Source of the DNA: Eutreptiella sp. 'Long Island Sound 2002'
Taxonomy: Eukaryota; Euglenozoa; Euglenophyceae; Eutreptiales; Eutreptiaceae
Assembly: GCA_964036045.1 (NCBI GenBank)
Contig: OZ038379.1
Coordinates: forward strand, 71,826,719-71,890,718
Length of the DNA: 64,000 nt
Reading direction: 5' to 3'
A model generated the notes under the pieces. It had not been told where the DNA came from, did no database searches, and saw only the letters and a list, made by a program, of their open reading frames with translations. Of this stretch, positions 40,676-51,835 are shown one piece after another. The position numbers and the translations under genes were made by a program. How positions within the stretch are numbered: position 1 is the stretch's first letter; each line of letters starts with the position of its first letter.

Positions 40676-42510
40676 GTGATCCAGGGGAAGAAGCAGGAGA
40701 CCAACACCGGCGGCAAAGCCAAGCTGCCGAACAACTACAGGTGCACTATCACCTGTGCGTTCCGTGGTGAGGAGAAGCACTACGAGGACAAGTGCTCCCA
40801 CAAGCAACGCCTCTCGGCGAACCTCAAGACTGAGAACGGCACTGGTAAGGGCAGTGGCAAGGGCAACGCGGACAAGGACAGTGGCAAGGGCAAGTCCAAA
40901 GGCTATGGCAAAGGCCAACGTGGCAAGGGCAAAGGTGGACGAGGAGGCTCTGACCGCAAGCCGGACAAGGACAAGAACGCGGACTACTCCGGAGGGAACC
41001 CCAATACTACGCCAGCAGGGACCTCTGAGCCCTCTGGTGGGCAATCAAACACGGGATCTACGACCTGTTCCCAGACGCAAGCCCAACAAGAACAAGGGAC
41101 TAAGCGTGCCAACAAAGATGGCGACCAGTCAAACGCCCGCAAATGCTCCCGTTTCATGCGCATGACGCGGAAACTGCAGAAGAAGAGGTTTGAAGTGACC
41201 TGCCCCGCGGAGTTCTGACAGGGACGCTCCAGGGGACTTACAGATCTGGTGTTCTGGGTACGTATCCGTCTTGGGGGACGTGAATACCTGGGGGTACTGG
41301 ATACTCGGGCCACTATATCTATTGTGGCCAAGAATACTTTAACTCGTGGGTACCTGAAGAACATCATGCCTACCACAGCCATCCGCATGGGGGATGGGCA
41401 TGGGTGCAGAGTTGTGGGGACTTTGAGGTCGGCGTGCCTATCAGATCAAGGAGCATTGCCCATCGGTTCTACGGGATGGACACCGAAGCCTTCGCCTTTG
41501 TACCGGGGACCGACTTCTTCGTCGAGCAGTCCTCAATTCTATCGCTCACCCTGCAAGCACTCTACGTCCTCCAAGTGAACTATGGTGACAGATGGGAATC
41601 TGTACCTCTGGAGCAGTCTGAACACACGTCTAGCCTCCTGAGGGTATGCAAGAAGGAGCCCTCAACCATGATGGTCGCCTCCAAAACAGAGGACTTTTAG
41701 CTCCTTGGGGATGTCTTAGACCAAGGTCTGAAGGAGCTGGGATACTCCCGGGAAGACCTGAACGTGGAGCTATTCGCCAGTGACAAGCAACATGTCCTGG
41801 ACCTCTACTGCAGCAAAGGGAAAAATTGCTGCTACAAATTTTACTAACCCTCTTTCAGAATGGCCTACGGGCACCCCAGGTTCAGTGAGCTGGGGAGAGT
41901 CTTGACCAAGGTGGCCCTGGAGCGTTCCTGTATGGTCCTGTGTTCCCCCGATCGGAGAGCCCATGGGGGAAATGAGCACTGGCGTACTCTTTTGGACAAG
42001 CTGACGCTCACCTCCATCCAGCTGCCGGACGACGCCATCGATGTCCCTTTGGGCCGCAAGACGCCCATCGGGAAACCAGGATGGGGGAGCATGCTAAGCG
42101 TGGTGGACGGGGGCCTAGCTCCAGTGCCCTGGTAAGCTCTTGACCCTGTTCTTGTCCAGGAAGTTCAACGTGAGAGCAGCTGCTACACCCTTGATGTCCT
42201 GAAAAATCAACTACGACCTCGAGACGCCGTAGAGACTACTCCTGGGGGAGACGAGTACGTCGTGTCTGACACTGTTGCCCCCAGCTCACCCTGCCGTGTA
42301 CCTAATCCTGATGTAGTCTCAGAGTGTGGGCTATCCGAGCTACCCAGCTCTATACAATCTGATGACAAGACTGAGCATGACGCCTTCTTCATGCAGATGT
42401 GCGTGGACGCAGTGGAGAACGCCGATTACGCTGCCCCACAGAAGCCCCTACTCCTCATGAGGGCAGAGGAGCCCCTGGACGAGGGGCTGGACCTCTGATC
42501 CAGGCTGAGA
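40676..42510 (+). pseudogene. Gypsy nucleocapsid, aspartic protease and linker, decayed
   Basis: 40676-41218 encodes a Cys/His zinc-knuckle-like CTITCAFRGEEKHYEDKC followed by a Gly/Lys-rich basic stretch (GKGSGKGNADKDSGKG). After TGA 41216-41218 the same frame gives the protease: VLDTRATISIV with the catalytic Asp-Thr at 41300-41305, but Arg in place of the usual Gly. A frame change follows near 41.40 kb, and further interruptions are TAG 41698, TAA 41844 and TAA 42133-42135. The linker then reaches TGA 42496-42498 just before the RT frame. Confidence 0.7.
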
Positions 42511-42516
42511 GAGTAC

Positions 42517-44547
42517 GTGGAGTCCAAGATGAGATTGGTGGCGGAAAAGCTATGCTACGCTAGGCCTACCCGCCGCGCCTGGCCGTTGAAGCAAGGGTCT
42601 ATGGGAGATATCTCCCAACTGCAGGAGGACCTCGAACAGAAGATTACTACCTGGCAACGGAAGGTGGATCTGAAGCTCATGAAGAGCAAGTGGGGTGCCC
42701 ATGTGAGGACCCCAGGGGAGGATGAACTCTCAGAGGAATGCGTATGCAAACCCCTTCGATTGTGCCTATGTTGTCAGGTACCACCTCAGACTGTGGAACG
42801 GGACCTTCTCTACGCCTATCAAGGGCTGAAGGATACAACCTACGACGCTGAGCCGGTTGAGGACCCCCCCCCGCTTCTATCCACCAAGGGGCAAGCAATC
42901 TACAAAATGACACAGAGTGACAAATTGGTACAGATGGACCTCAAGATGAAGCCCGAGTTCGTGGGTCACAAGATATGTAGGAGACCCTACCCGGCTCCTA
43001 AAGAGCAGGCTGATAAGATAGAGCGACAGATACAAGAATGTATCGGCGCTGGCCTGGTCCTGGAGTACAAGGATGGGGACTACCCCCAACATTGCAGCCC
43101 CTGTTTCTTGGTGGCTAAGCTTGGGTCTACAGCCAAACGGCTGGTAGTGGACTATGGAGAGCTGAACAAAAAGACGCTGAACCACTCAGGGTCCATTCGT
43201 AACATGGAGTCAACCCTCGAGAAGATAGCCTCCTGCCGCTACAAGACAAAGATGGACAAGCGGAGTGGATTCTGGCAAGTGGACCTGACGCCCAATGCCC
43301 AGGAGCTCCTAGCCTTCATCACTTCTCAGGAAAGGGTGTTCAAGCGGAAGGTCATGCCCTTTGGCGTAGCCAACGCACCCGCTCTTTTTCAAGAACTGAT
43401 GAACAAGATCCTATCCATCCTCCGTCGGAGACCTTTGATGCAAGAACTCATATCTCAGGGCGCCCAGATGGAAGCACACATCGACGACATATCCTCGGGA
43501 AAGAATACTCTAAAGGACCACCTAATCCTCTTGGGCGAGTTGTTTGCAGTCTGCCAGGAGAACCACACCAGACTCAAGCTGGAGAACTGTGAATTCATGC
43601 AGGAGACTATGCAGTACCTTGGGTTCGATATTTGCTATGGGTGGTGGACCCCTGCGGCCTCTAAAGCGAAACCCCCGATGGATGCTAAGGTACAACATGA
43701 CAACCCCAAGAAAGGACTCCATGATGTACGCAGTTTCATTGGGGCCTGCAACTTCTACTGCCGCCATATCAAAAATTTCACCTACACCAGCGCCATCCTA
43801 ACAGACCTCATTAAGAAGAGTACTACCTGGTGCTGGCACCCTCACGAACAACAAGCGTTTGACGAGCTCAAGAACAAAGTGGCCAACGCTAAGTGGTTGG
43901 GCGCGCCTAGAGCACAGGGAGAAATGTTTCTGGTGACTGATGCGGGCAATGTGGGTGGAGGTGGAACGTTGTTCCAGTGGCAAGCACTAGAGAAGGAGGA
44001 GTTCGACTCCGCCATTTCCCAATGGGGTACTGATGGACTAAACCGAGACAATACCCTCAAGCACAGCTACTCTGACGACAAATGGGTCCTGGTTCCCCTG
44101 GGTCATTGGAACTGGAAATGGAACCAGGCCCGGGGTAACTACTCTACCTATGAGCAGGTACTGCTCGCGGGTATGCTAGTGCTATCCTCACAGTCCCAAT
44201 TGTTGGGGAGTAGCCCAGTGGTTTGGCTGTGTGACCTAGAACCGGTTCGCACCTTCCAGAAGGCACCCCGACCTGAGAAGGCCAAGCGCATTCGCTGGGG
44301 GACCTACCTGATCCAGCTACGGCTCTCAGTACCTCATATCCAGGGCGTCAGGAACGAGTGGGCGGACTACATCAGCCGCAACAACTTTGATGACATGATT
44401 GGTGGCAGGTCTGAGGAGCTAGCCAAGGAGGCGTTCAGCCGTATGGATGTACACCCCCACCTGAACATGACCGTGATCGCACCTCTAGATGGACGCCAAC
44501 AGGTGGAGTACCTGAAAGAGTTTCGGGACATCTACAAACGCCTTTAG
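42517..44547 (+). pseudogene. pol: Gypsy reverse transcriptase and RNase H
   Basis: A 676-codon open stretch. RT motifs: RRPYPAPKEQADKIERQI (upstream region), GLVLEYKDGDYPQHCSPCFLV, RLVVDYGELNKKT, TKMDKRSGFWQVDL, FKRKVMPFGVANAPALFQ, and the catalytic box HIDDISS (43477-43488), with His where Tyr or Phe is usual. Connection: FIGACNFYCRHIKNFT. RNase H: MFLVTDAGNVGGGGTLF (first Asp), then NYSTYEQVLLAGMLVL and WADYISRNNF. Ends at TAG 44545-44547, beyond which the coding signal continues with a frame change, so the stop is a lesion and not the natural end. Confidence 0.88.
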
Positions 44548-46053
44548 AAGCGCCTGGAACCCGTCTGGTCAACCAGGAGCAGTGGAAGCAGGACAAGACC
44601 TACCTCTGGCATGAGGACCGGATAGTCGTGCCTAGCGACCGTACTCCAGCACTCGTCAAGTGGACCCATGAGTTCAGTCGCCATGTGGGAGCAGAGCGTA
44701 CCCTGAAGCTGTTCAAGCAGTGGTTCCACTCTACGTGGACGGACAATCAGCTGCGGAAAACCCTCGAGCCCATCGTGGACAACTGCTCGTGTCGGTCCTG
44801 TAGACCTGGGGATATCAGGGTCAGAGGTCTCTATTCGACACTCCCTATCCCCCACTGTGCCAACAGTGTTCTCTACGTGGACTACAAGGAGATGCCTAAG
44901 TTCGGCGGCTATGACGTTGCCCTAGTGGTAACCTGTGGGCTGACCAGGTTTATCAGGGTGTTGCCATGCACTAAACACATCACCGACGAGGAGACCATCA
45001 AGATACTCCCCGAAGAGTGGTTCTGTGTCTATGGAGCACCCAAAGAGATTAACTCCGACGAGGACGTCCGAGTACGCTCCGACACTGGCTGGTACAAGAG
45101 AGTCCTGAGGTCCCTCAATGTCCAGGTGTCAACAGAGATTCCCTACACTCATACGAGTAACCCCCTATGTGAGCCACAGATTCCAGTTCTCAAGGAGAGG
45201 GTGAGGATATGGTGCAAGACTGAGCGCATCAAAGAGTGGGTGAGACTACTCCCCGTCAAATCCTTGATGATGAACTCCCAAGAGAGTTCGGCAACTGGCT
45301 ATTCGCCCCATGAGCTGTTCATGGGACCACGGGCGTGGTTCCTACAAGCTCCCTATCCTGAGGAATCCTACTCCACTGCGGGTAAGTGGGGGAAGGAGCA
45401 ACAAGACAAGGTGGACAAGGCCAAGGCTATGCTCCAGACAGTGAGGGAGCGCCAGTGGAACAAGGGCGAACAAGCACCGGGTGCCAGCCTCCTACCAAGA
45501 GGGAGACAGGCTCCTGGTGCACCACAGTCGGCTACCTGCCTGGCCACGCTCCAAGAGCGATGACCCCTACTTTGGGCCCTACAAGATCCTGTCTGTGGAT
45601 GGTCACCACATCACCGTGCGGTGTTCTCCCCGACTTGGGGGGACCCTGGTGTGGGCTGCTGAACAGCTCAAGCGCTACTAGGACCCAGAGGACCTCTGTG
45701 GGGAAGAATGGGAGCTGAACAACGAGGCGATCGCTGCTCCTGACCTACAGGACGCTGCCAGCCCAATGGAAGTTGAGGGAGACATCCCCGACATGAATGC
45801 CGAGGAGATGGCTAAGGAAGGCTTCTACCTGGTGAAGTCGGTTATCCTACAGCGCTATCGCCAAGGGTGGTGTTTCTTCACCCTCTGGGAAAGGTTTGGA
45901 GTTGAAGAAGCTACCTGGGAAACTTTTTCTGCCTTTGTGCTTCCTGAGGGACGCGTGAATTCTGGTCTGGTAGACTACTTGTTCCAGAACAACCTAGGAG
46001 AGTTGCTGAGGCTCGCTGAAACGCCTGCCTCTCAGAAGAAGCCTAGGGACTGA
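44548..46053 (+). pseudogene. pol: Gypsy integrase and chromodomain-like C-terminus, frameshifted
   Basis: HHCC zinc region: THEFSRHVGAERT then CSCRSC (44660-44805). Core: VLYVDYKEMPKFGGYD (first Asp, ~44875), INSDEDVRVRSDTGW (second Asp, ~45055), and NPLCEPQIPVLKERV (Glu, ~45165). A frame change near 45.45 kb leads to YQEGDRLLVHH...FGPYKILSVD (C-terminal beta barrel). TAG at 45679-45681 precedes a chromodomain-like segment at about 45820-45940 (FYLVKSVILQRYRQGWCFFTLWERF...EATWE). Ends at TGA 46051-46053. Confidence 0.8.
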
Positions 46054-48316
46054 ACCCTTACGATGCCTGCCTCTGTGTGTGTGAGTGTGCTGATCCTGAG
46101 GACCTATGAGCAAGCTGCAGAAGTGGTGTACTAATTATACCCAAGTCTGCACCCTTGGTGAACCCCGCGGATGTCTTTACACGGTGACACGGGGTACGCC
46201 CCGGGTCTCTCCGCCCCTAGGTGCCCGTTTTCTGTGCTGGCACCAGACTTCCTTGGGGGAATACGCAGCGCTAACACCAAGGTATTGGTTTTCCTACCTA
46301 CCTGCCTACTACAGGGGAGGGGTGGCCAAAAGCTCTGAGGCATGAAGACGCCTGTTTGGCACGCAGTCAAAACCTAGACTACCACTGAAGCCTGATAAAA
46401 TTACAGGAAACAGGCAGGACAGTGACACACACACTACAGGTCCCACATTCACTACAGTGGCACCAGCCTTCGAAGGATGAGCGAGCGCAGTGCCCAAGCC
46501 TGCATCCAGGCTTACCACTCCTACACTCACACGCTACTCGGTGTCGTGGATGAACATGTCCCAGGCCCTAATGGCCCACCTGTGAAAGTACAAGAGAACA
46601 CAGCACTACTAAGCGACTGTGGCCTAACAGGGACGCCACTACGCGTTTCCCTGTCAGGGCTTGGAGGAAAGGAGTGCTCTGCTTGCGTGCACAGCGTGTA
46701 TGATGATGTGGTTGGACTGTCCTCGCCTCTCCCAGTTGAGGTACAGTTTGTTGATTGTGTGATCAGCGCCCAATTTAGCGTGGGCAGAACAATCGAAAGT
46801 CGCCAAAGGCAACTGCTGCTGCTCCAGTCACCCTGATCCTCCCACCTGAAAGCAAAGGCGGATGAACTCGGTAAGCGGCTGAGGAACCTAACCAGCCTCC
46901 ACGTGTAATACGCTTCTCAGGCTGGAAAATAATACACTGTCCTTTTACCGAGTTGCAAGCAAGCAAGCTTAAGGAACTCCACCCGTTCTCATATAGGCCG
47001 TGGGGTGGAGCCCCTGGGTAACCTAAACAAGTGTTATACGGTGCGCAACCCTTACCCTTTAATGCGCCATACACATGCACGGGTATGCACGAACTTGGCA
47101 ATCCACTACTTTAACCATTCCTCCTCTATCAATCCATACCAATCACAATCACGAACTCAACCAGAGGGGGGGCCCCTCCTGGGCTTACTCACCTTACGTA
47201 CCGCTGGAGAGCGAAGCAAGTGTGGGAGAAGACAAAAAACAGTCGGAGCAAGCGTTTATGCACGCGTGTGTATGTTGTAATCAGTCGATCTCACCTCTAA
47301 TCATCGTGCAATCTTCTAGTCTGTCCCTCTACTCTATGTTTGCTCTGCAACAGGGCGAATCCTCGGAAACAGGAGACAAGCAATGTGCATGCTGCATACA
47401 AAGCAATAAGAACCTGTAGGTTTATACCTTGTTCAGTGAAGTTCTTTCCGAATTCTGGAATTCTGTCTTCTTGATTTCTCCTAGAGGCATACGTGGAATC
47501 GCTACGTTTATCATTAATTGCATGTCTCGTCATTTCTTTATCATTACGTGACATACTGCTATAATCTTACTTTCTCTGTCTTTTCCGGCTCCCCATTAGA
47601 ATGCGCTCCGGCGCGCCGCATTTCTCTGCCTGTAAATCCAGCGATTTAAAGATTCCCGTGATGAAACAAAATTGCGTAAAACTGTGCATTTAATGCACGT
47701 GGAGATTCTTGACGGGTGTGTACCCTCAGAAAAATTCTAGGCCATCATTTGACGGATTTTGGTGTTTGCGTCGATCGTTGCGTGTTTGTCAGTCCCTCAA
47801 CCCTTCGTCCATTCTCTGCAGATATCCTGGAGCGCAAACAGTTGAGTAGGCCGTCTTCTGGCCCGAAAACTGACCCAAGGACCACTGTGCAGAACCCAAG
47901 ACCCCATTGAGGGCAAAATAATTTTCAACGCCACCCCTTTGCACTAAGGACAGATCAGGTCAGTCAGCAGGTTCAACGAGACCCCAGACAGCGTGCGCTG
48001 ATCGTATCCTGCGTAGGGTTTTGCGTATTGCACTGCGTTTTGCTATTTGGAGGGGGATGTGTATGCACACATGAATTGGCATGCCCATTTTAACCCCCTA
48101 CCAAGCCGCAGCTGCCCCAGCGACGCCAATGAGCGCAGTGGGAGCTGTACGTGTCTGTTATGACTAAGCAAAAACTGGCGACTGCCCTGACGCAGCGCCT
48201 TCTTTTCAATGTTAGGGATGTTATAGAAAATTTTAAAAAAGATGTTGAAGCCATGGGGAGGTAAAGAAAAATTCTCTTTTTCCTGTAAAATGCAACAGTG
48301 GTGGCCACCACAGCAC
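46054..48316 (+). other. Gypsy 3' untranslated region
   Basis: About 2.3 kb between the end of pol and the polypurine tract. No convincing ORF and no obvious repeat. The long 3' region resembles that of the first gypsy element. Confidence 0.5.
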
Positions 48317-48325
48317 AGGGGGGGA
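48317..48325 (+). promoter_or_regulatory. Polypurine tract of gypsy element
   Basis: AGGGGGGGA directly abuts the 3' LTR start GTAAG, where plus-strand priming is expected. Confidence 0.7.
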
Positions 48326-48579
48326 GTAAGGAAAAGTGTATTTCCCTGCCACAAGGTTAGCTTTAGTTGTCACAGAGAGGCCTAAAGGCACAACACATTT
48401 TCGTCTTAGTATTGGCCTTTCCAAAAGGGGTGACAACACATTTTCACCTAAAAAAACAAGCATTGATCTATGGATGTTGTGTGGAACCCTGACCCCCCTG
48501 ATGCTTGGACATATTCACCATTTCCTGGACTGACTGACGCGCTGACATTAATCTAGAGCCTATACATTCTTCTATATTT

Positions 48580-48639
48580 CCTCATGAAAGCTTATTTTGA
48601 TTGTTCTTAACCGCATCAACTTGTCCTCATGAAAGCTTA
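48580..48639 (-). mobile_element. 30-bp micro-insertion of the AlkB-LINE 3' end with 15-bp target duplication
   Basis: CCTCATGAAAGCTTA occurs at 48580-48594 and 48625-48639. The 30 bp between (48595-48624), reverse-complemented, match 29806-29828 (the AlkB-LINE 3' end) for 23 consecutive bases and end in an A-run. The 5' LTR has no such insert. This is a severely 5'-truncated LINE copy on the minus strand. Confidence 0.9.
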
Positions 48640-48723
48640 GCTATCCTAGTGGTCTGCACCCTAGGGGGCTGGGCACCTCTTTTTGAGAGGTCCTGGGTTC
48701 AACTCCCAGTCAGCCTAGCTAAG
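48636..48723 (+). other. tRNA-like segment with pol III-type boxes in 3' LTR
   Basis: An 88-nt cloverleaf-like region. Outer stem CTTAGCTA/TAGCTAAG (48636-48643 with 48716-48723); D-like stem CCTAG/CTAGG; anticodon-like arm ACCTC-TTTTTGA-GAGGT (48675-48691), whose central triplet would be TTT; perfect T arm CTGGG-TTCAACT-CCCAG (48693-48709) containing box B GGTTCAACTCC. A box A-like TAGCTATCCTAGTGG lies upstream. There are extra bases between the D and anticodon arms, so it is not a normal tRNA. It is probably a tRNA-derived (SINE-like) module or a pol III promoter captured by the LTR. Confidence 0.6.
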
Positions 48724-49135
48724 TAGGAAGATCCCATGTGACATGGCAGTGACCTCAGCGCCACAAGCCATACCACCTCAGCACCTATGGGACGCAAAAA
48801 GAGTGCACATCTCTAGATGGCACTATAAAAGAGAGAGTGCCCATGTGGGCAGTTTTCACATGATTGTAGGATATTTTCTAACTATCTTTTAATAAATCTG
48901 TACTTATTGTGAGTTTCTTTTGTTGTTACACTATCTCCTTTGACTGCAGCCCTTCATGTTGTGGATTTTCTTCTTTGGTCCCTTGCTTGCACTGTGGGTA
49001 CTTGCATTTCTGGTTGATTTCATCAAAACATAATTATTTGGAAAGCCTGAGCTACATCAAGAAGCAGCAGGAGCAAGCAGAGGCACAAACGAAACAATAT
49101 CATCAAAGCATTCAACAGCGAAAGCCTGTTCTAAC

Positions 49136-49890
49136 GTGAGGCGGTGCACATGATCCACACCTTCGAGGAAATCCTCACTCGCAACCCCGCCAACCCCAAC
49201 CAGACTGCCCCTGAGACCGCCATGCCGCAGGCGGCATGCGAAGCCATCCTCCGGGACGCGGTCCAGGGCCTCTGCCGCCCCCACAGCCCCGAAACCCTCC
49301 GCCGGTGGGTCCAGACCAACCACTCCCGGGTATGGGCCATCGGCGCCCCACAGGCCTCGCCACCCACGCACCACCAGCACAGGCGAAAGTGAAAGGGCAA
49401 AGGAAAGGCCCGCGGCAAGAAGCCGCGGCCAGGCCGAAGGTAACAGGCAGGCGCCAAGGGGGACAGGACAACGGGGGCAACACAACACGGGGACAAGGAA
49501 CCAACGGAGGACCACCAACACGGGGAAAACGAAAGTCCAGGGGCCGTGGCACTGGGGGAGAGGGAGCAACCACGGTCACCAGGACGCACACCACGTAGGA
49601 GGGGCAGGCCATACTGGAAGGACCAGCACCGCTCCAGCCCCCCACCCAGTCGACACCAGGCAACCTCCAAGGGGCACGGCCACACCAAGGCACCAGGCGG
49701 ACCACCCCGGAGGCGCACACCCGCCAAGACGCCCCGCCGCGGCTTGGACCTGACACCGCACAAACCGCACCAGGTTGCGCCCACCGACCACCAGCCCCAG
49801 GGGACGGATGGTACGTCCACACGGGGGGAAGGAGATACACCGGCACAGGGAACTGCCGACGACACCGCACAAATCACCACCACACCCTAA
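49136..49890 (+). pseudogene. GC-rich LINE ORF1-like protein, part after the gypsy insertion
   Basis: Resumes the ORF interrupted at 35488: MIHTFEEILTRN near 49150, then AACEAILRDAVQGLCRPH and ETLRRWVQTNHSRVWAIG. In-frame TGA 49390-49392 and TAA 49441-49443 interrupt; beyond them the same frame stays open through a basic Gly/Lys/Arg/Pro-rich tail (GKGKARGKKPRPGRR) to TAA 49888-49890. Texture and order resemble a LINE ORF1 C-terminus. Confidence 0.4.
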
Positions 49891-51533
49891 CCGCCAGGCG
49901 ACAACCCCGGCCACAGCAAGGGCCACCACACAGACGCAACGGCACGGGGGCAGGATGCAGAAGGGGACACGGCCGCAACACCAAGGAAGGGGGATGACAA
50001 GGTGGCAGAGGGACAGGACGGGAGGGGACCAAACACACCTGATGTCAGCCCGCGTCCCACACAACGAAGCAGGCCAGTCTAACCAGCGCCGACGCCACCC
50101 CACGCCCGAATATAGGTACGATGGACCCACCACAGACCACGTCACAGCAAAACACGGCACAACACAAAGCAGCACGGCGCACCGCAGCACAACACACCGC
50201 CGTGCACACTACCGCGACAAGGCACCCCACAGCACAACACAGTACAGCGCGATACAGCGCCGCGGGGCACAGCACGGCGCAGCCCGCCACGCCACGGCAA
50301 CACACAGCACAGCACAGCACCGCAGGACAGAGCAGGGTGCACCGCAGCAGGGCGCAGAGCAACCCGGCGCAGCACAGCAAAGCACAGCACAACACAGCAC
50401 GGCGCACCAAAGCACACCACAGCACCAAACCGAGGGACACTAACCGGGGGTCTAACCCGAACAAGCCGCCTCACACCCCGGAAAGGACGGGTGCGACAAT
50501 ACCACACCAGCCCACCACCCACCAGCTAGAGGCCACCACACGCCCGTCGGTACATCCTTCCCCCCCCCGCCAGAGCCGCCCCGCCCGCACAAACGGCGAC
50601 CAAAAAGTGAAACCCGCCACCACCAAACCGGAACCGCAGGGGCGGGGGGACACGGGACAACCCCACCCTCCCTAACCCATGACCTCACGAGACCGGCTGG
50701 CGCAACCGCCGAGCCGGCAGAACCAGTGCCTAACCCGACAGGACAGGCCACCAGCCCAAGCGTGTACAAACCACACCCGACCCATGGGGCCGGGGCCGGG
50801 GCCGGCCACCCACAACACCAACAGCGACCCGGTTAGCCACACCAAATGCCGACCAGTGCGTGCACCGGCCGAGAGAAGGCAGAGGGAGGAACAGGAAACC
50901 CCCCCCCCAAAAAAAAACAAAGAAGGGGGGAAGCCCTACCATTCCATGAACGCACACCATCCGGCCAACGGGAAAGGAGCAAAGCGGGGGAGACAGTCGC
51001 ACAACCGGGAAGCCGCGCACCAACTCCACAAGAGGTGGGCAACCCCCCAGCAGGGCAAGGCCAAAGGTGACACCCACAGGGCCCACCGATAGGACACCGG
51101 GGGACCACACCGCCCAGCCTGAAGACGCCCAGCCAAAAGCAGTGTCCCACCACAACCACACGGCCACCGAAGGTCCAGAGGAAAAGACACCCCGGACACG
51201 CCAGCGCACACCCGACCGGAGAAGTGGCGGGCCACCAGCCACAAGGGCGCGGACATAGCAAAAAAACAAACAGAAGAAACCCAAACGAAAGGAGGAGGGG
51301 GGGGCTGACACCAAGGGGCCCAAGACGGCGACCACCACAGAGCCACAACAGGACAGGGCTGAGAACGACACCCACAGACCCTGCACCCCCGCAGCCAGGA
51401 AGACCGCAAAAAAAAGGGGGGGGGGGAGAAGCCCCGCCCACGGCGACCCCCACACAACCCATGCCACAGGCAGTTGCACCAGGGGGTGGCGGGAAACGAA
51501 CAGAGTGGCGCAAGAGGGCACACGCCTCAACAC
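49891..51533. other. GC-rich low-complexity tract
   Basis: No gene I can support. It includes a pentanucleotide-type array (listed separately), a GGGGCC run near 50788-50806 and C/A-rich stretches that open long but meaningless frames on the minus strand. Confidence 0.4.
50140..50445 (+). repeat. Degenerate AGCAC/ACAGC simple-repeat array
   Basis: About 300 bp dominated by CACAGCA/CAGCACGGCGC permutations with frequent substitutions. Direct observation. Confidence 0.8.
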
Positions 51534-51835
51534 CCCAGCCAGAAATAGCGGGGTGCATGAGAAACACCCATACCCAAACACATGCACCACAAACCCCAGC
51601 CAAAAACGCTAGAGAGCAGCCAAAACCCATATCCAAACACACACACTCTAGACCCCAGCCAGGAATGGCCGGGTTACCGCGGAACCCAACCCCAAACGCA
51701 CGCACCACAAACGCCAGCCAGGAATGGCGGGGCGAAGCCAACACCCGTGCCCAACCACACACACCCTAGACCCTGGCGGGGAATGGCGGGGTCACCGCGA
51801 AAACCAGACGCAAACACAAACGCCACACAACAGTA
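51534..51835 (+). repeat. Minisatellite, five ~60-bp units in alternating types
   Basis: Units start (C)CCCAGCCAGGAATGG and end alternately in ACCACAAA or CTCTAGA/CCCTAGA, giving a ~119-bp higher-order dimer (A-B-A-B-A). Starts lie near 51534, 51595, 51654, 51713 and 51772. Confidence 0.8.

Larger units (their letters stand above)
38301..40680. mobile_element. ~2.4-kb non-coding insertion inside gypsy gag
   Basis: Gag coding stops near 38.24-38.30 kb and resumes at ~40.68 kb. The intervening DNA is AT-richer, lacks any convincing ORF, and carries two sets of tandem repeats. GTGAT occurs at both edges (38296-38300 and 40676-40680), compatible with a 5-bp target duplication, but a 5-bp match is weak evidence. 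I see no terminal inverted repeats. Nature unknown; boundaries approximate. Confidence 0.5.
35489..49135 (+). mobile_element. Ty3/gypsy LTR retrotransposon, complete but decayed (13.6 kb)
   Basis: Two LTRs (35489-36257 and 48326-49135), a primer-binding site, decayed gag, protease, RT, RNase H, integrase and chromodomain-like end, a polypurine tract, and a 2.4-kb secondary insertion inside gag. It splits a GC-rich ORF whose sequence resumes after 49135. Multiple stops of all three kinds and frameshifts show it is dead. No clean target duplication was found. Confidence 0.9.
48326..49135 (+). repeat. 3' LTR (~810 bp) of gypsy element
   Basis: Full-length match to the 5' LTR except for a 45-bp excess that is explained exactly by a 30-bp insertion plus a 15-bp duplication at 48580-48639. 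Contains the better preserved tRNA-like segment and a TATA box at 48824-48831. Confidence 0.9.

Noticed and set aside
48636-48723. Functional tRNA-Lys gene
   Set aside because: Extra bases between the D-like and anticodon-like arms, an unusual outer stem, and location in both LTRs with decay in one copy. Annotated as tRNA-like only.
51534-51835. CRISPR-like array
   Set aside because: Units are contiguous and wholly related with no unique spacers. Eukaryotic minisatellite.
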